DNA of 5,619 nt. It comes from an uncultured Collinsella sp. (lineage in GTDB: Bacteria; Actinomycetota; Coriobacteriia; Coriobacteriales; Coriobacteriaceae). This document shows, one piece after another, positions 5,131 through 5,619 of the stretch. The notes beneath the pieces were generated by a model, which saw only the letters and a program-made list of their open reading frames with translations, searched no databases and was not told the DNA's origin. A program made the position numbers and the translations under genes. Location of the stretch: contig CAAEOW010000133.1 in the NCBI GenBank assembly GCA_900757705.1, positions 1-5,619 on the forward strand, read 5' to 3'. The number at the start of each line of letters is the position of its first letter. Position 1 is the stretch's first letter.

Positions 5131-5574
5131 GGTCTCGAGCCTTCGGCAGCGCTCCTCGAGCTCCTGCCCCCGGGTGCGCTCGCGCGCCCTGGGGCCGGAC
5201 CCCTTCGGCCTGCCCCTGGGCTTGGGCCTGAGCGCCTCGGCGCCGCCCTCGCGGTAGAGCGCGCACCATCTCTTGAGCGGCGCCAGGGACATGACCCCGA
5301 ACGCCTTCATGGCGTCCCGCTTGGCCATGCCGCCGTCGACCACGGCCGAGGCGGCGGCGACCTTCTGCTCGTATGTGTACCTGGTCTGCTTGCCGTCCAT
5401 GGATAGCAGCACCTCGCTTCCGAACGACCGGTATACGTAGAGCCATTGTCTCACGGTGTTGCGCGGGACCGACAGCGCCTTCGCCGCCGACTCGAAGCCG
5501 TGCCCTCGCTCGAAGAGCCCGATCGCCGCCTTCCTGGCCTCGATGTCGTGTTTCACTCTCAAGTCGACACGCAT
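5077..5574 (-). CDS. IS3-family transposase OrfA
   Basis: This 165-residue DNA-binding partner recognises the IS ends. A first helix-turn-helix lies at about 13-45 (AIGLFERGHGFESAAKALSVPRNTVRQWL) and a second at about 66-105. A basic GRPKG segment (121-125) and a C-terminal coiled coil (137-163, ELEERCRRLETEVAYLKKLRALV) follow; the latter is the leucine-zipper-like dimerisation region of IS3 OrfA. ATG 5574 is chosen because GGGAGG (5581-5586) lies six bases upstream; a TTG at 5601 would begin inside the terminal repeat. The A7 run that allows slippage into orfB lies ten codons before its TGA stop. Its ribosome binding site is part of a 13-bp hairpin with the IS end, which should silence read-through transcripts. 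Confidence 0.9.
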   Translation of the reverse strand: MRVDLRVKHDIEARKAAIGLFERGHGFESAAKALSVPRNTVRQWLYVYRSFGSEVLLSMDGKQTRYTYEQKVAAASAVVDGGMAKRDAMKAFGVMSLAPLKRWCALYREGGAEALRPKPRGRPKGSGPRARERTRGQELEERCRRLETEVAYLKKLRALVERDGL

Positions 5575-5579
5575 AAAAA

Positions 5580-5613
5580 GCCTCCCATTTCTCGTGTCCA
5601 AGAAATGGGAGGC
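5580..5613 (-). promoter_or_regulatory. Anti-read-in hairpin at the upstream IS end
   Basis: GCCTCCCATTTCT (5580-5592) and its exact complement AGAAATGGGAGGC (5601-5613) form a 13-bp perfect hairpin with an 8-base loop. On the minus strand the second arm contains the orfA Shine-Dalgarno GGGAGG and is followed at once by T5 (5575-5579) and the ATG. A transcript entering from outside would fold and hide the ribosome binding site, and may terminate at the T-run. Confidence 0.7.
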
Positions 5614-5619
5614 AGTTCA
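5596..5619. repeat. IS terminal inverted repeat, upstream end (IRL)
   Basis: Read inward on the minus strand it starts TGAACTGCCTCCC and ends CTTGGAC, matching the other end at 19 of 24 bases. Its outer tip coincides with the last base of the window. Confidence 0.92.

Larger units (their letters stand above)
4167..5619 (-). mobile_element. IS3-family insertion sequence (probably IS150 group), apparently complete
   Basis: The element is 1453 bases and bounded by 24-bp imperfect terminal inverted repeats (19/24 identical) that begin with TG and end with CA, as in the IS3 family. It is transcribed on the minus strand, so the upstream end is at 5619 and the downstream end at 4167. It contains orfA (two helix-turn-helix regions and a coiled coil) and orfB (DDE integrase core), joined by a -1 frameshift signal. 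All catalytic residues are intact, so it looks potentially active. The flank at 4164-4166 is ATT; the matching target duplication would lie just after 5619, outside the window, so it cannot be checked here. The IS150-group placement rests on the two-HTH OrfA and the TDVTEF ... YFAPVYDFGSKEIVAW style of OrfB. Confidence 0.93.

Noticed and set aside
5117..5446. Upstream extension of the orfB frame.
   Set aside because: It overlaps orfA in another frame and gives an Arg/Gly-rich sequence unlike transposases; orfB is reached by frameshift at 5110.
5573..5601. Possible internal IS promoter TTGGAC-17-TTTTAT.
   Set aside because: The -35 is poor (3/6) and transcription would begin after the orfA ATG, so it would not express OrfA.
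1..5619. CRISPR arrays, rRNA genes, riboswitches or toxin-antitoxin pairs.
   Set aside because: No regularly spaced repeats, no rRNA-like sequence, no recognisable riboswitch core and no paired small genes were seen on either strand.

Overview
The window is GC-rich, with Shine-Dalgarno-led genes and an actinobacterial style of codon use. Gene content (a Y-family polymerase with a YolD-like partner, DUF3793 with a flavodoxin, a membrane-anchored HMA protein) suggests a gut member of the Coriobacteriia, most likely Collinsella or a close relative. This assignment is inference from gene content and style, not from a marker gene.

Layout: (1) Positions 1-194, minus strand, hold the 5' part of an iron-containing alcohol dehydrogenase that runs off the left edge. 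(2) Positions 345-2341 hold an SOS-type mutagenesis cassette: a sigma70-like promoter whose -10 overlaps a 20-bp palindromic LexA box, a second LexA-like box, then a Y-family DNA polymerase (418-1923) overlapping by 8 bases a YolD-like gene (1916-2341). (3) Positions 2368-2751, minus strand, encode a small membrane-anchored protein with a heavy-metal-associated (HMA) domain. A CsoR-type GC-rich palindrome lies upstream of it, which suggests copper control. (4) Divergently, 2926-4095 form a two-gene plus-strand unit: a DUF3793 protein with an unusual cysteine cluster, and a short-chain flavodoxin. Its promoter is clear and carries a partial DtxR/IdeR-like half-site, so iron or redox control is possible but unproven. 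(5) Positions 4167-5619 are an apparently complete IS3-family insertion sequence, probably IS150 group, on the minus strand. It has 24-bp terminal inverted repeats (19/24 identical), orfA, orfB, and a textbook -1 frameshift module (A7 slippery run, upstream SD-like motif, downstream stem-loop). The window ends exactly at the outer tip of the element.

Functionally the window is a patchwork of short stress-related units: DNA damage tolerance, metal handling, and flavin-based electron transfer, next to a mobile element. The most interesting non-coding structures are the tandem LexA sites, the CsoR-like site, and a 13-bp perfect hairpin at the upstream IS end. That hairpin would both sequester the transposase ribosome binding site and, with the following T5, act as a terminator for transcription entering from outside. 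The 16 bases next to the inner IS tip resemble the 3' end of a tRNA, so the element may have landed in a tRNA T-loop. No wholly new system is evident; the unusual parts are variations on known families.
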